Shown piece by piece: positions 5,520 to 5,570 of a stretch of DNA of 5,570 nucleotides. The first letter of the stretch is position 1; every line of letters begins with the position of its first letter. Below the pieces are notes generated by a model. The model was not told the DNA's origin. It saw nothing but the letters and a program-made list of their open reading frames with translations, and did not search any database. Both the position numbers and the translations under genes were made by a program. The stretch is from Porticoccaceae bacterium (GTDB lineage Bacteria > Pseudomonadota > Gammaproteobacteria > Pseudomonadales > Porticoccaceae), in the NCBI GenBank assembly GCA_017858295.1, contig JAFMBU010000115.1:1-5570 (forward strand), given 5' to 3'.

Positions 5520-5570
5520 ATGAAAACAGTAACTGATCTGGATCGTACTGATCGACGGATTCTCACTATA
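5520..5570 (+). CDS. Lrp/AsnC-family transcriptional regulator, N-terminal fragment (runs off right edge)
   Basis: The frame opening at the ATG at 5520 reads MKTVTDLDRTDRRILTI before the window ends. The block DLDRTDRRIL matches the conserved first helix of Lrp/AsnC proteins (E. coli Lrp has DLDRIDRNIL), which precedes the helix-turn-helix. A GGAG ribosome binding site stands at the right distance. Only 17 codons are visible, so the C-terminal ligand-binding (RAM) domain and the exact subfamily cannot be seen. In several proteobacteria an Lrp-type protein (PutR) is encoded divergently from putA and activates it in response to proline. The same arrangement here, with a PutA lacking its own repressor domain, makes that the leading hypothesis. 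The family call is fairly firm; the PutR-like role is inference. Confidence 0.75.
   Translation, partial: MKTVTDLDRTDRRILTI

Overview
The window looks like ordinary chromosomal DNA from a gammaproteobacterium, probably a free-living or marine one. The basis is family resemblance only: a UbiX close to the E. coli type, a long bifunctional PutA, and an Lrp/AsnC-type regulator divergent from putA. A Cellvibrionales/SAR92-like source is possible, but the sequence alone does not prove it. There are no tRNA, rRNA, CRISPR or phage genes, and no transposase.

Layout from left to right. Positions 1-175 (minus) hold the N-terminal end of a lipoprotein with a clear lipobox; the rest lies beyond the left edge. 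Positions 176-553 are non-coding and hold a mosaic of REP-like palindromic repeats (342-474). Positions 554-1596 (plus) hold a two-gene, translationally coupled unit: a UbiX-family flavin prenyltransferase and a small FMN-binding split-barrel protein (pyridoxamine-phosphate-oxidase-like), joined by a TAATG overlap. Positions 1613-5344 (minus) hold a full-length PutA of 1243 residues, convergent with that unit and only 16 bp away. Positions 5345-5519 are a divergent regulatory region. From 5520 (plus) the first 17 codons of an Lrp/AsnC-family regulator run to the right edge.

How the parts fit together. PutA oxidises proline to glutamate in two steps. This PutA lacks the N-terminal ribbon-helix-helix domain that lets E. 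coli PutA repress its own gene, and a stop codon directly upstream excludes a longer start. The divergent Lrp/AsnC-type gene is therefore the natural candidate regulator. Between the two genes lies a 15-bp palindrome at 5431-5445 that matches 12 of 15 positions of the E. coli Lrp consensus. It sits just downstream of a perfect TATAAT in the regulator's direction. The ubiX unit looks unrelated to proline catabolism; both its products are from flavin-binding families.

No clearly new biological system was seen. The points most worth a second look are the putA/regulator intergenic region, a non-canonical alanine at the NAD-ribose-binding position of the PutA aldehyde dehydrogenase domain, and the repeat mosaic with two competing hairpins upstream of ubiX.
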